Origin: Hyphodiscus hymeniophilus
Lineage: Eukaryota > Ascomycota > Leotiomycetes > Helotiales > Hyphodiscaceae
NCBI GenBank assembly: GCA_016508695.1
Contig: VNKQ01000015.1
Span: forward strand, 310,001-374,000
Length of the DNA: 64,000 nt
Direction of reading: 5' to 3'
Part shown: one piece after another, positions 23,643-35,326 of the stretch
Layout: every line of letters starts with the position of its first letter
Numbering within the stretch: the first letter of the stretch is position 1
The notes under the pieces: generated by a model
The model's input: the letters and a program-made list of their open reading frames with translations, nothing else
Told to the model about the DNA's origin: nothing
Databases searched by the model: none
Translations under genes and position numbers: made by a program

Positions 23643-25543
23643 TTAAATACCACGCTGTCGATGCTGATGAAGGTGGCGCTTACGGGCTGGAAGTGTCATG
23701 GTTGCAGTCGTGCTCGCAGTGACAGTAACGAGCTCCTCAATCCACAAAACCTCGTTAACGATTTGGCTCGATGTTGAGTATGAAGTGCTGAAGTATGATT
23801 GTGTGTCGGAGCTGACCGGCGGGGCAGCGGTGACAATTGCAGACGACGAGGTAGAAGGCGCAGCACCCACATCTGTGACAGCTTCGAATACTGCACCAGG
23901 AACGAACGTGTCCGACGACGCGAGAACGACGCCGGGAGAGTGAGAGAGTGTCGGCACCGGATTTGCGGCAACGGCAGATGTGGTAGGAGGTGCAGAACCA
24001 GAGTTACCAGAGCCGCCTGTTCCTGCACCGCCAGCATAAGCAGGTCCTGATTCGATGGGAGGATTGCCTGGAAGAGTTGCCATTGGGCCAACGACATCCT
24101 CGCTGTCAAGAGCTGAAGGGAGGGTGATGTTGCAGTTTCCATACACGGATTCGTCTTGAATGGTGAACAGGGGGCAGTCCTGGATCTGTCCAGAGAGATT
24201 GGTGCACTGGTCGACGGCTTCCTGGAGGAAAGAATCGTCCCAACCCATCATGAAGTCACCGTGATATCCATAACCTTGAAACTGTTAGTCAAAATCAAAG
24301 CGATAGAAGATGCGACTTACCAGTGAGATCACCATTGGCGATGACGAATTGACCAGCCTGGCCCTTGAATGCATATGTATCCCAGATTGTTTCGTAGAAG
24401 AGAGAAACCAGACGAGTCTCAAAACCAGTTGGGCAATCACCAGTCATGACTTCGGAAGGATATGCAACGTGGTCCTTATGATTCGGTGAATCAGCGTCAA
24501 CTCCATTCCAGCATGATGGAAACATTAGTTCAAAGCGTACACCATCGACACAATTCGCGTCGAGATATGCTTTATCCGGAAGAAAGTGACGATATAATGA
24601 TCCTTCGGGCGTAGTAGCATAATTGAGACAGTTAAAACCCAGCGCTGCTTGGCGTAAAAAGGCTTGGTCGGTCATATTTCCACTCCATTCGGATTTTGGC
24701 AGGTCCGGGACAGGATAGGAGAAGTTGCGCTGATTGGTGTCTCCAGCGATCATTTGAAAACCCTTAGGGAAACCAGAGAGAGAAGTGTTGTCGGCGTTGG
24801 GGTAGAGGAGGTAATAACTAATTATGTTAGCCTTGAATTCTAGAGACCCAGCAGACTGGGAACCAAAAATGGCCAAGGGCGAAGCAAAGAAGAGAGTTGA
24901 GTGAATGTACGACTTTGGACAACAATAACGTCTCATCCCTCCAGTTAATGGCCTTGACTCTGGATCACATTCGTTTCGAGTGTCGTGTCTGAGTGCTTGG
25001 AGCATGGTTTCTGATGTTCAAGGTACATGTGACAGAAAAAATAGACTTACGCCAGCATGCCGCCAACCTGCTCGACAAGGGTGAATTTGCCATCAGAGCC
25101 CTGAAAATATACCGCAGGAGTCCAGTAGGCAGATTTATCCTGGCTCACTCCGCAAGATGTGCAGTCGCCTGCCATCAGAGCATCGTAACCGGCGTCAATA
25201 GAGAAACCTGAATAAGAATGTAATTAGTATCCTTTCAAAGGCAAATGGCATATTGTTATTCCGGAGGAGAAACACCATTAAACATGATGTAAAAGGTCAA
25301 ACGTGATGTAAAAGGTCAAACGTGATGTAAATGGTCAAACGTGATGTAAATGGTCAATCGTGAAGACTTACCATCTGATCCATGGATCGCGTGAGCGTGG
25401 TCCGATACGGCGTTGAAAGAGACCAGTGGGTCAATTCGAGCCAAGCCAGAGCGGGATCGACAAGGCATACGCCAGAAGGCATCAGCCAGACCGACGACCA
25501 GAGCGAGAGCAAGAAGCTTCATGGTAACCGCGGAGACGCGCAT
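23643..25543 (-). CDS. secreted DUF1996 domain protein
   Basis: Fungal extracellular protein of the DUF1996 family; biochemical function unknown. Exons on the minus strand are 25372..25543, 25051..25207, 24321..24817 and 23643..24274, giving 485 aa. Introns are 164, 233 and 46 nt, all GTAAGT-type. After a signal peptide (MKLLALALVVGLADA) come typical family blocks: FWRMPCRSRSGLARIDPLV, DHAHAIHGSDGFS, GDCTSCGVSQDKSAYWTP, SLYRHFLPDKAYLDANCVDG, FELMFPSCWNGVDADSPNHKDHVAYPS (in order), and GYGYHGDFMMGW. The conserved Cys and His are all present. A Ser/Thr/Gly-rich tail of about 140 residues follows, probably O-glycosylated. Two upstream ATGs are in frame (25543 and 25522); either keeps the signal peptide. 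The first intron contains a minisatellite. Confidence 0.92.
25283..25358 (-). repeat. 19-bp minisatellite inside the first intron of the DUF1996 gene
   Basis: Four head-to-tail 19-bp units of the type CGTGATGTAAAWGGTCAAA start at 25283, 25302, 25321 and 25340, followed by a partial fifth. Units differ at one or two bases. They fill nearly half of the 164-nt intron and end close to the donor site. Confidence 0.9.
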
Positions 25544-26663
25544 TGCGACGTATGGTTGCTATGCGAGTGTCCTAAAGAGATTCGGGTAGGTTCGGTTGAT
25601 GTATCTCTGCAAGGAGATGAGATGAAAAAGCGTTGTGGTTGTAGTCGCGACGTGAACGTTTCCGTCTTGAAGATCAGATCGAAAATAAGTTCTTGTTTTT
25701 TGAAGTCGTGTCGCGATAGAAAACAAAGACGGAGAGTTGACCAAATCCAATCCCGGCTTGGGGTTCAACCAATAGACGTCTCGCAAAACCACGTTGTCCT
25801 TAGCCTTGAAGCTGTCGTGACGTCGAGGCGATATATCCGTGATCTCTCTTCCCAGTGACCAATGTCGTCCAGAGCCTCCCTTTTGCCTTTACTCTCCAAT
25901 TCCTGATTGCACTTCTCTGGAACCCTTTCAAGCTTCAACAATAACTCTCCAATTCGATACCGAAGTTCTGATGTGCGAAGTAAGCACTGCGATTGTGGAC
26001 GAGGTTTCCTTTCTTTGGGCGGACAAGATATTGCAACTCTCCAGCGATGCAACCTTTGCAGAAGAACGAAAAACGATTTGCGCAAAAGGGGACAAGAGAG
26101 CAGCAAAAACGTGTGCCTAGCCACGATAGATGCGAATCAAAGGAGCGTCAGTATGTTCAAAAGAATGTAGAGGCCAGTGTTTCGTGCCAGGGCGAGGTTG
26201 GTTTTCCTAGCTAGAGGAAGATGAAGGACGGAAAAGAAAGAAGGTCGACGACGTTGAACGAGCGAACAAACGAGTGGGGAGGGTTGTAGTGGGGCTTTGC
26301 CAAGGCGTTCTTCCTTCTGCAAAGGAACTGGGGCTGGGATGGTTGGATAGAGTTAGATCGCAAGGGAGGAGGGGAGAAGAGTGGACTGAAGGAGAGACGG
26401 ATGCTGGATGCTGGAATGCGCAGATTAGAGACGCACGTAAGGGTCAGGGCATAGTCCTGATACGGCTCTCTCACTGGCTGCTGAGCCCTGCGATTCTGAG
26501 ACAAATGCTCGTCTGATGATGCTACCAAGGTGGCTAGGGGGAAGGGGGGGTATTCAAGGGGCACTTGCTTGGAGAATGTGTATCGTGTGGATGGGATCAT
26601 GGGATGCTTTTCACGATAGAGGCATGCTTTCCTTCCTGGGCAGTGGCTCAGTGGCCAGACGGC

Positions 26664-26684
26664 AGTGTACAGTGTACAGTGTAC
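26664..26684 (+). repeat. AGTGTAC triplet tandem repeat
   Basis: Three perfect copies of AGTGTAC in tandem. Each copy contains the self-complementary core GTAC. No function is assigned. Confidence 0.8.
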
Positions 26685-27306
26685 ACTCAACCCCCTTTCT
26701 CGCATCACCATCCATCCCCCTTCGTTCGTCCCATGTTATCCAAGATCTTGCTTGGGCGGCGGCTAGAAGCGCTGCAGCTTGCCTCAGCTTCCTCAAGGCT
26801 TGATTGCCTTCTCCTGGCTCGCAGATCCCATCCCAATGGCATCCTGGATTCCGGTGGTGTTGGAGTTGGCCCTCGTTTGACGGGAAATGCAAGATTCCAT
26901 ACGATCTTCAAATAGGGGTGGCTGGCGGTTGCAGCTGAAACGTCTTGTGTCGTTGGCGTCTGCCAATCACAACCCTAAAACACCAGGGGTCCGATGGATT
27001 GGAGCCGAGTGGTACAGGTCCCTCCCAGCGGTGCTGAACGGGTGAGCTTTCCCCTTTTTGGCGATCTTTAAGGGAGACAGAAAATCACTCCAACGAGCAC
27101 GATGAGATCGTAAGGACGATTCGTGTGAATTATTTGGGCGAAAAAAGGGCTCGGGAGTATTCTCGATGTTTTGTTTGCATTGTAATCACAATCTCCCCGT
27201 CATATACTTGCATTGCTCTCACTCTTCTTCTTCTTCTCATTCCACTCCTTCTTCAGCTGTTGGAGTAGAGCTTCTGTGGCCCCCCTATCTTCGGGTATTT
27301 CAACCC

Positions 27307-27328
27307 AATGGCATGATCGCATGCCATT
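27307..27328. repeat. 9-bp perfect inverted repeat
   Basis: AATGGCATG and CATGCCATT are separated by four bases, a perfect 9-bp stem. Further CATGCCATGCC repeats lie about 30 bp downstream. It may be a dimeric regulator site or chance. Confidence 0.6.
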
Positions 27329-28991
27329 TCCTGGATGAACCCCTCCGCCTCCCCTCGCAATGCCATGCCATGCCTTACGAAGGCTTCTTCCCCGTGATCT
27401 GCAGCACTCATTCCTCCCAACTTCCAAAGGCGGGATGAACTACAGATTCCAAACCTCTAGCGCATGATCTGCCTGATCGCTTCATCATGCCTGCTGCTAA
27501 AGTACGTACTGCGTGGGCTGCAAACACCCCCTCATTTGAGTCATTCCAGAACACACATCTCATTCAACCGCGCAAACAAACTGCAGGGCATTGTTCAAGG
27601 ATTCTTTCCTTATTGGAGACTTTACAGTGCGAAGGCACGAAATACTGACGATGATCTCCGGCCAAGCTTTGTTTCGGGAGACGCATCATATCTCAAGTGA
27701 GACGACGAAGTACAAACATGGCTGGAGGATCAACGGGCCTTGTCACTCCAGTTTTTATTCTCTGAGGAGATGGAAGGAGATGAAAGGCTTCGTCATTTAA
27801 TCTTACCTTCTGATCTGACTATCGAAAGTTCAGAGGGATGCTGGAGCAAGTGCCTGGAACCATGTGATTCATTTCAAGTAGATCTGAATGCGCGCTACGC
27901 CGAAGAAAACACTGTCGCATAGTTTTTTTTTATAGATGTACAAACCCTTTCCGAGGAAGGTCTGGTATCACCTAGCAAAGCCTTGTGAGGCTGAGGAGCG
28001 TAGCATTTGGTAGTAGCCTCGTACGGTCGAGGAGGAATCCTTCAAACCAACAGCTCCTCTTCTCACGATATCGAGTTTCAACTGCGTTGCCCGAAAGCCG
28101 GTCGGCTAGCATCTCAAAATTGGTTGTCGAAAGCCACTGCATCGACATGGAGAACGTCTAGGAGGCTGGCCACAAGGACTTCCTCCGCGCTATCGTGCAC
28201 CAAGGCCTCGACACATCCCAGCATCGCGGCAGTCCTATGCGCAATCGAGGCTCACTGACACACCAGGCCTGATAGATGCATCGACCTCCGTCCCCTTTTC
28301 GTCGAAAGCAGCATTGGCCATGACTATTGACTTCTGCATCTTTGTTCTCCCTACCGGTCTGCGAATAAGGAGACCTTCTACATCAAATCCTTTATCACAA
28401 CATACCCTCTGATCCAGCGTACAGAGCTTCAACAAGCGTATGGATCATAGCTGAGGGCCGCGATATGCCCCAGCGAACTGGCTGAGTCAGATCACCTGAG
28501 AATGCAGCAACACTGGGGGCGACAGGAAGCCTTGCAAATATCATAAGAAGCGCTTCTTAACCAGCGTACTCGCCGCTAGATAGGGAAGGAGAGATTTGCA
28601 CCGAGACTATTTGGTACTTACTTCTATGTTAGGAAATTCATAGACAGTCAACTTCATCCTGATAGTTGTATGTGGCAAAATATTCAAGTGAGTTGGGAAA
28701 TTAAAGGTGCTACATACGACGGACTTGCGACCGGGAGAGAACTGGTGATGAAATTGATGTAGAATAGGATGACAAGCTGTGAGTGCAGTGCATCTAACTT
28801 TCCCAATACAGATATATGTTTGTGAGCGTGGAACACAAGGCAGCAGGCTCTGAAATTGCACGGGGAAGATAGGACCTACAGTCTCTTCTGAATCTGTGCA
28901 CAAGCTGGGAAGTGATCAGTTAGTACAGTTGGGTGGTTTAGAATACATACAATGCACCTTCGTGCCCCTAACACCTCCCTATTTGTACATT

Positions 28992-30560
28992 CTAATCGAC
29001 ATTGTGAAGCGAATCCCGTTCCCGCGCCTGTTTCCTCATCCTTTTAGCCTCAGCTATCTCCTCCATCTCCGCGGCGATCTCAGCCTTCCTCTTCTTCTCA
29101 TACGCATCCCTGGCCTCCTTATCCCTCTTAACTCGGCGACCATCCAACGTGCCTTGCGTCTTACTCATCATCGTCGTCGCCGCAGTTCTAATCTCGGAAG
29201 TGTTATCCCGCAACTGCTTCGAAACCTTCTGTAGCATGCTCTGTTTCCTGCCCTCTTGGAACGCGCTGTTGAGCTCTGCGGTCGACAAAGGGGTGCGGAC
29301 TTTCATCATGCCTTTATAAGGAGTCGGAGGTCTGCCATCTGGTGTAACAGCGGCCGCCCCAGAGGGTAACGGTGGCATGTTCCAGTAGCTTCGAAAGCCA
29401 GGGAGTTTGAAGAGGGATGCTTGGCCAAAAGAAAGGAGGCCGGAAATGAAAAAGGAGAGTTGGAGGGCGGCTGGGAGCCACCAGGTGAAGAGGAGAGTCA
29501 TCGCGGGGAGGCCATACATCATCAGCTTCATAGCCTCGGGTGACATGGTTGTTGCCCCTGTTTCTCCTCCACGCTGATATCTGTTAGCTGAAGTCGGGAC
29601 AAAGAGAGAGGGAACATACCCGTAAGACCCAATGCAGAACTCCTGCTGTCGCGACGGGTAGGATGAAGAATGGATCCGCCACTGCCAAATTGCTGAACCA
29701 TAATATCCCACCATCCGCGAACCCTGGGACTGGCAAGTGTGCCATGCCTCTTAGCAGCACAAACGTTCCATAACCAGCAAACATCTGGAGTGCAGGCACG
29801 AAACTCTTCCACAATTTAATACCCGCTCTTTGGTTAATCAAACTCAGTTCCTGTCGGAGTTGTTGGGCTCTCATATTGTCTCCTGCTCTCATAGCATCGG
29901 CCATCTCTTTTGTAAGAGGTTTTGTAATGGGCATCACGGCCTGCATCTTCGCACCGTTCACTGCTGCATCTACATATGGCTTAAAAAGTACCAACCTTAC
30001 AAGAATTGCCGTTATAGTAATTGATGCCCACCATGGTGTTCCTGCAAATATATGGACATGCTCCAGAAGCCATTCCATCCCAGTTGTAGGTCCCCATCCA
30101 TAATCCAAACCCAGGGACTTCAGGTATCCAATGTGCTCGGGGATGTTGTATAGAGAATCGGAAGTGAAGTCTATAGCATTATCGAGGGAAGAGGTGGTGA
30201 TTTCGGGGGTGGTAGTTGCTGTAGAGCTCACAGCGCTGGCGGGTTCTGGCGAAGTTGCTGTTGTTGCAACGGCTGGTGGGCTGGTCGAAGCAAACCGGAT
30301 ACCAGCTCCACTTCGTATTAAGTTACTTGTTTTTGCGAATTTGGATCTTGTGTTTGCTCGTAGGACAGTTGGGCTGGACTTGGAGAGGAGTGGACTCGTT
30401 TTAGCTGAAGCATTCTGTATAGAAGAGAACTGAATGGTTAGCCTCTTCTACTTCACTCGAGGAATGGCTCACCTACTCGTCTAACAGAGAAGTTTTCTAG
30501 TCGCCGTCGACCAATTCCAACGGTCTGGCCGGACCATCGGAGGCTTTTGCTGGGAATCAT
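28992..30560 (-). CDS. OXA1: mitochondrial inner membrane insertase Oxa1
   Basis: Oxa1/YidC/Alb3 family insertase placing nuclear- and mitochondrially-encoded proteins into the inner membrane. Exons on the minus strand are 30477..30560, 29620..30429 and 28992..29573, giving 491 aa. The N-terminus is a basic mitochondrial presequence (MIPSKSLRWSGQTVGIGRRR). The insertase core has the expected segments: EHVHIFAGTPWWASITITAI, the charged MRAGDNMRAQQLRQEL loop, QMFAGYGTFVLLRGM, DPFFILPVATAGVLHWVL and MMYGLPAMTLLFTWWLPAAL. The C-terminal matrix tail is strongly basic and coiled (KKRKAEIAAEMEEIAEAKRM), fitting ribosome binding. Introns are 47 and 46 nt. In the first intron the acceptor CATTCAG is preferred (adds FSSIQ); a second in-frame acceptor lies 15 nt on. 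Confidence 0.94.
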
Positions 30561-30991
30561 ATTGATGCTCTCCTGGATGACGGAAGTCGCGAAATCTTTC
30601 AGATGCAGCGGATGATCTATGCATGGGTGGACCTCGGGCTAGCGCCACCATGTCCATAACAGCGGCATCCAATGCTCTCTACCCTACCTATACCGCAAAG
30701 TAATGAAACGTGAATGTGAAAAATAAGAACATCAATTGATTATTTTGAAGGCTTCACGGATCATCTCAGAGGTTCCTTAGTCTTCAATTTAATAGTTTTG
30801 GTTGTGGTTTGATACACTTCCTCTCTGAGCTACCCTTTCCATCTTAGGGAGCATGTCAGGAGCACATCCAAAGTACACTTTTATGCGAATTCATATCTTC
30901 TTATCGATTTTAGAGTAACAAGGCCGCAAATTCAGTATTTATGTAACTCCTCAACGCCTTTCTCTCGTATATTTTGATGCCTCACTCCATG
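30561..30991. other. intergenic between OXA1 and MIM1
   Basis: OXA1 promoter and MIM1 3' flank, same orientation. No gene seen. Confidence 0.5.
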
Positions 30992-31528
30992 TCATTCCAT
31001 GCTGGTCAAGTCTTCCAACTCCCCGTTCCTCCGTCTTCTCTCAACCGGATCATCTCTGATTTCAATGCCTGGTCCCACGGAATGCGAACTTCGATGACTT
31101 GGGAAGACCTGAGGTGGAATGTGTTAGTCCAGAAGCAATGTCGAGATTGAGTATTCGAAGGATTTCAAGCCAAAGAACAGCAGACTTGAGATCACAGGGT
31201 ATACATATTGCAGCAAGGCAGTCATTTGGAATACCACAGAGAGTTGGCATACCTTTGTTCCTCCCCAACCTAACCTAAATGCAGCCTCGTGAGCAAATAG
31301 CTCTCCAAACCCAAGCATAAGCCCATTGACAAACGGTAACAGTAGATTGATAGCAGCACCACGTAAAAGTCCCCATAGTGTAGGTGGTGTGTATAGAATC
31401 ATAGGAGGTGGACTCGAAGAGGAGGGAGGAGAAGCGGAAATATCGTCATTGCCGGAGTACTGCTCAGAATCGGAAGGGATGGTCATTGAGGATTCGGTTA
31501 AAGGATTGGGCTGAATATCGGAAGACAT
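30992..31528 (-). CDS. MIM1: mitochondrial outer membrane import protein Mim1
   Basis: Subunit of the fungal MIM complex, which inserts alpha-helical proteins into the mitochondrial outer membrane. Exons are 31253..31528 and 30992..31108 (minus strand), 130 aa. The Ser/Pro/acidic N-terminus is followed by the conserved block TPPTLWGLLRGAAINLLLPF and the single transmembrane helix with small-residue spacing (NGLMLGFGELFAHE), then AFRLGW. The 144-nt intron 31109..31252 (GTATGC...GGACTAACA...CTCAG) starts right after GGTK; the second exon encodes a short polar tail (VFPSHRSSHSVGPG...). Reading through the intron gives a false hydrophobic C-terminus. It diverges from SHP1 and is followed by OXA1. 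Confidence 0.9.
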
Positions 31529-31835
31529 ATTGGGCTGCTGAATGCCCTGGTAGAGGCAGACAGATCAAAGCCTTTGAGTGAATTGCGGTTGTTGATTTCG
31601 TTGACATCGGCGGAGGGTTTGCCGCGGAATTTCCTGCTAGCGTCCAAGCTCTCACTTGGAGGGGCGACGTTGACCTGCAGCCTTGGGGCTTTGAATTTAT
31701 TTTGAAGCTTCACGAAAGTAGTTGGCTTTTGCGTTCTTATATTCATTAGGAGTCAGAACAACTAGATGCGAGGTAGCCATCTGATTTTCAAAATACAGAC
31801 ACTCTCTTCCTCATTTACAACTTCAAACTGTAATC
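31529..31835. promoter_or_regulatory. divergent promoter region, MIM1 / SHP1
   Basis: 307 bp separate the two start codons, so both promoters lie here. No clear TATA box. Confidence 0.55.
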
Positions 31836-33194
31836 ATGGCAGACCCCTCCACCCACGACCAGCTCATCTCTGAGTTCGCTGAGCTTACTGGAGCTTCCCC
31901 AGCGGATGTATGTGGTACTTTTTCAATCCAGGCTCGGTTCAAAGCTGACCTTCTCATTCACAGGCTCAGCAATACCTTGCCACAAATAGGTGGGATCTTC
32001 CAAACGCCGTTACCGAATACTTCACAGCTCAAGAAGAGGCTGTTGAACAGGGTGGAGATGACCATCAAGAAGCAGAACCATACACTGGTCCCCGAACTCT
32101 CGATGGTAGACCTGCCCCCGAAGCTGCTTCTGCTATTCCAGTAGCATCGAGCTCTGCCCCTTCAAGACGAATTGGTGGTATCGCAACGTTAGGTTCATTG
32201 GCCAGCTCCTCTCAAGGTCATGGTCACGCTGGACATGGGCATGCGCACGACGATGACGATGATGATGACGATGAAGATTACGAACCTGGCGAGGAGCCTA
32301 GAGACCTGTTTGCTGGTGGTGAAAAGTCTGGTTTGGCAGTTCAGGACCCTGGAAACAGAAATGATCCGAGAAAGGTTGTGAATGATATTTTGAAGAAAGC
32401 TAGAGCGTCAGTGTACCTTCTTCACTCTCGCCCTTTGCCTACTGACACCCAGTAGCAATGCTGCCAAGATTGGTGGCGAACCAGCTGCTCCCCCACCGAC
32501 TCGATTCCGTGGCAGTGGTCAAACGCTTGGGGGCGACGACACTCCTTCTCAAACCATACCAGATCCCACTCCTCGAGACCAAGATCCCGGCGCCACTCAA
32601 ACTCGAATTCTGCATCTTTGGGAAGATGGCTTCAGTATTGAGGATGGTCCACTCCGTGCGTTTAGCGATCCCCAGAATGCTGCTGATCTCAACATGATTC
32701 GCCAAGGCCGTGCTCCTCTTCATCTGATGGGAGTTCGACATGATCAGCCAGTCGATGTACAACTAATTAAGCATGACGAGAACTATAAGCCCCAACCAAC
32801 GGTCTACAAGCCCTTCTCGGGGTCTGGTCAAAGACTTGGTAGTCCTACCCCCGGGCCTTCAGGCTTCGCAGATTCGCCTTCGATTGCTGCTCCAGCCCCA
32901 GTTGCCTCATCAACCCCTACTACTCCCGAAGTCGCGATCGACCCCGCACAGCCCACACTCGCTTTGAGAATTCAGTTAGCCAATGGTACAAGATTGCCAG
33001 CTCGGTTCAATACTACACAAACAGTCGGCGATGTTTACACTTTCATTGAACGGGCTTCCTCTGCCAATTCTGGGGGTAGATCTTGGGTTCTTGCCACGAC
33101 ATTCCCGAACAAGGACCATACTGACAAGTCTTTGGTTCTTGGTGATATGGCTGAGTTCAAACGTGGTGGAACTGCTGTTCAGAAGTGGACTTAG
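31836..33194 (+). CDS. SHP1: Cdc48/p97 cofactor Shp1 (p47-type UBA-SEP-UBX protein)
   Basis: Adaptor linking the AAA ATPase Cdc48 to ubiquitinated substrates, with roles in membrane fusion, protein degradation and autophagy. Exons are 31836..31907, 31964..32406 and 32453..33194, giving 418 aa. It has an N-terminal UBA-like domain (LISEFAELTGASPADAQQYL, then NRWDLPNAVTEYF), a His/Asp-rich linker (GHGHAGHGHAHDDDDDDDD), the SEP domain (ILHLWEDGFSIEDGPLR, then RQGRAPLHLMGV) and a C-terminal UBX domain (LALRIQLANGTRLPARFN to GGTAVQKW). The first intron (56 nt) follows ADV-like codons at GAT; the second (46 nt) uses the weaker donor GTCAGT, which alone keeps the frame. Confidence 0.94.
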
Positions 33195-33556
33195 AGCTGC
33201 TTAAAGTCTAAGACGGTATTAATTGCATGGATCTGGATGATTATGATGGCGTTGAGGCAGGTACATGAATGCATACTCATGAGCTTAGATTTGATAGACA
33301 GCCTTTGGCATAAAAGTCACATCGTTCTTTTCCTTTCCTCCAAAGAGGATTCGAACAAATTTAATCCGATGGTCTAGCTGGTAATTTTATGTCTCTTCCT
33401 AACCCATTGCCCTCTCAATTTAAAGCTACTGGATTTTTTTCTTATATCTAACGCAGCCCCCAACCCCGAAACCCTCATCAAGTATTGCACTGTCGGCTCG
33501 CAAAGGGGCTCAGGCTTTCAGCACTGTCCATTTAGGCATTGTCAACGAAGAAATGG
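33195..33556. other. intergenic, SHP1 3' flank
   Basis: No gene seen. A tRNA-like scrap at about 33345-33395 was examined and rejected. Confidence 0.45.
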
Positions 33557-34615
33557 TCATTCACTGACGGAGGTGGTATAGTTATCATGACTCCGAAGTT
33601 TAACAACTATCTTCCACAGCACTTTCCTCTGTCCCAAAAGGTCAAAAGCCTCTTTTACACCCCAATCACTCCAGTCAAAGATTCTCTCCATCTTTGGCTC
33701 TATCCTTCGAACAACCCCACTCTCACGCATAAACCCCAATGTTCCCTCCCAAGTCCTTTTCGTCACACCGAAGACCTCCCTCACAGTGGTTCCCCATGCA
33801 ACACCTCCGTGAAAATAATTTCCTCCGTGCCTTCACCAAGTTACTCACCATACTAGACCATCCTGTCTTGATGCCTTCAAATTTTTGGCAATCGAACTAA
33901 CACCCGCCATGATCTACCCATCTCCCCTTGGTCAATTGCAAGACGTCCTTTTGCAATGCGAAGTCTTAGCATGAGGGATACAATAGGTAGCACCGAGGCA
34001 CTTAGAGATAGCGAACTTGGCGTCTAAGGAAGACATCGCGATGACAGTACACCCTTGAGCGGCCGCAAACCGGACAGGACACGCCGCTATCCCTGGGTCA
34101 GGGCAGTCTGCCCGTTTCCCAAGGGGGAGGGATCGCAGAAGAGCGCATTGTACGCGGTGCCGCCGGTTAACGGGAGAGCGGCGAGCTCTTCAAAGGATGT
34201 GCGCGCTGGTGCGGAGAAAAGCTACTCGTTATCCTGCAACTATGAGTCCCGAAACAATCTTATTCCTTTAATCTGGAGTTCTGGACGATGAACCAACAAC
34301 AACCGTGGATTCCCTCAGGTCTCCCTCAACATCCCCTGCTCCTTCTGTCCAAGCTCCTCTAATGTTAAATCGCCATCGGCAACTTCCAAGCCACTGTCTT
34401 GAAAACGTCTCAAGCATCCGGTACTAGTGCAGGGTGTGACTTTCTGCCTTTCTTTTACTGACCATTTGCTGTTTGCTCTGACGCTGTGTATAACGCCGGC
34501 GCCGGGTGAATAGGGCGAGACTTTTGAGATCGTGGTGAGAGGATAGATAGGTTGGGGAGTATGATGACCATGACGGCGGAGTTGGAGAGCTCCCGCCTGA
34601 CGCAATTAATGGCAC
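33557..34615 (-). pseudogene. decayed zinc-type alcohol dehydrogenase / quinone reductase (MDR superfamily)
   Basis: Fragments of one MDR enzyme lie in the correct order on the minus strand but in different frames with stops. Near 34500 there is a catalytic-domain scrap (SPYSPGAGVIHSV, then EQGMLRE). Near 34180-34130 is SFEELAALPLTGGTAYNALF, a clear match to the usual hinge before the Rossmann fold. Near 34070-33990 is the nucleotide-binding part (FAAAQGCTVIAMSSLDAKFA). At 33784-33557 is the C-terminus (WSDWGVKEAFDLLGQRKVL, then KIVVKL). The glycine-rich dinucleotide motif is mostly missing. The damage is too widespread for sequencing error alone, so this is a true pseudogene. It is a different family member from the cipB-like gene at 49-50 kb. 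Confidence 0.7.
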
Positions 34616-35326
34616 ACCATAATTATCAGCACCATACCAACATCGATTTAAGACCGAGTCCAGTACTAAAATAATGTCTCGAGCATGCGAATTTATTTGT
34701 AGGTCATTTCAATATTCTGAGGCTTATTTTGACTAGCTTTTAGACTTTCCTGCCAACTTCTCTTAGGACTACGTACGTCCGCGAGTACTCACAATTGTAC
34801 TCTCGTGTAACAATGGGTCTATCAATTGATTCCACGCATCTCGCGTATGCGGACGCTTATTTGAGTGATTCATTTGATCGATTTGAAAGAGAAATATTGT
34901 CTGGTTAAATGATAAATAAAAGAAAAGGTGATGGTATCGATTATGAATTGGCGCTTTTGGCATGCCACTCGCTAAACGTCCATAGTATCCGAGAGTAGAG
35001 AAAGACTCGATATCCGAAGATACGACTTGACAAGCAGCCAATCTCGCACTCAGCCAGACGCACGAGGAAAAATAAATCTTATTTTAAATTATACGTCATG
35101 CTTCGAACAGCCGTTCCGAAGCGGGATTCCTGGTGTAGTAATATCACTGTAGGAAAAAGCTGTGATGGCCATGGGACAATACAAACATGGAACTCCCAAA
35201 ACTGGGCATATCCATAGTATCGGTTCATATTTTAGATCTAGAGTATTTTTTAGCGCTTTTGAGTTGTTGGAGTCGATTGTGTAACTTTAGAAACTTGGCT
35301 ATACATATGAAAAATAGCCCTGGGCA
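34616..35326. other. intergenic, upstream of the Gfd2-like gene
   Basis: AT-rich near 34880-34960 and 35080-35330. No supportable gene. Confidence 0.5.

Larger units (their letters stand above)
25544..28991. other. gene-poor 3.4 kb stretch
   Basis: Upstream region of the DUF1996 gene and 3' flank of OXA1. Many short open frames overlap here, none with a recognisable domain. It contains a 7-bp tandem repeat and a perfect inverted repeat, listed separately. A single spliced small gene cannot be ruled out. Confidence 0.4.

Noticed and set aside
24295..25005. Single long 236-codon frame in the DUF1996 locus as a gene by itself
   Set aside because: Its first third is the 233-nt intron read through; splicing gives the conserved family sequence.
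33345..33420. tRNA-like fragments (GGTCTAGCTGGTA A-box-like, and a reversed TTCGAATCC)
   Set aside because: The A-box-like and B-box-like pieces are on opposite strands and no cloverleaf can be formed.
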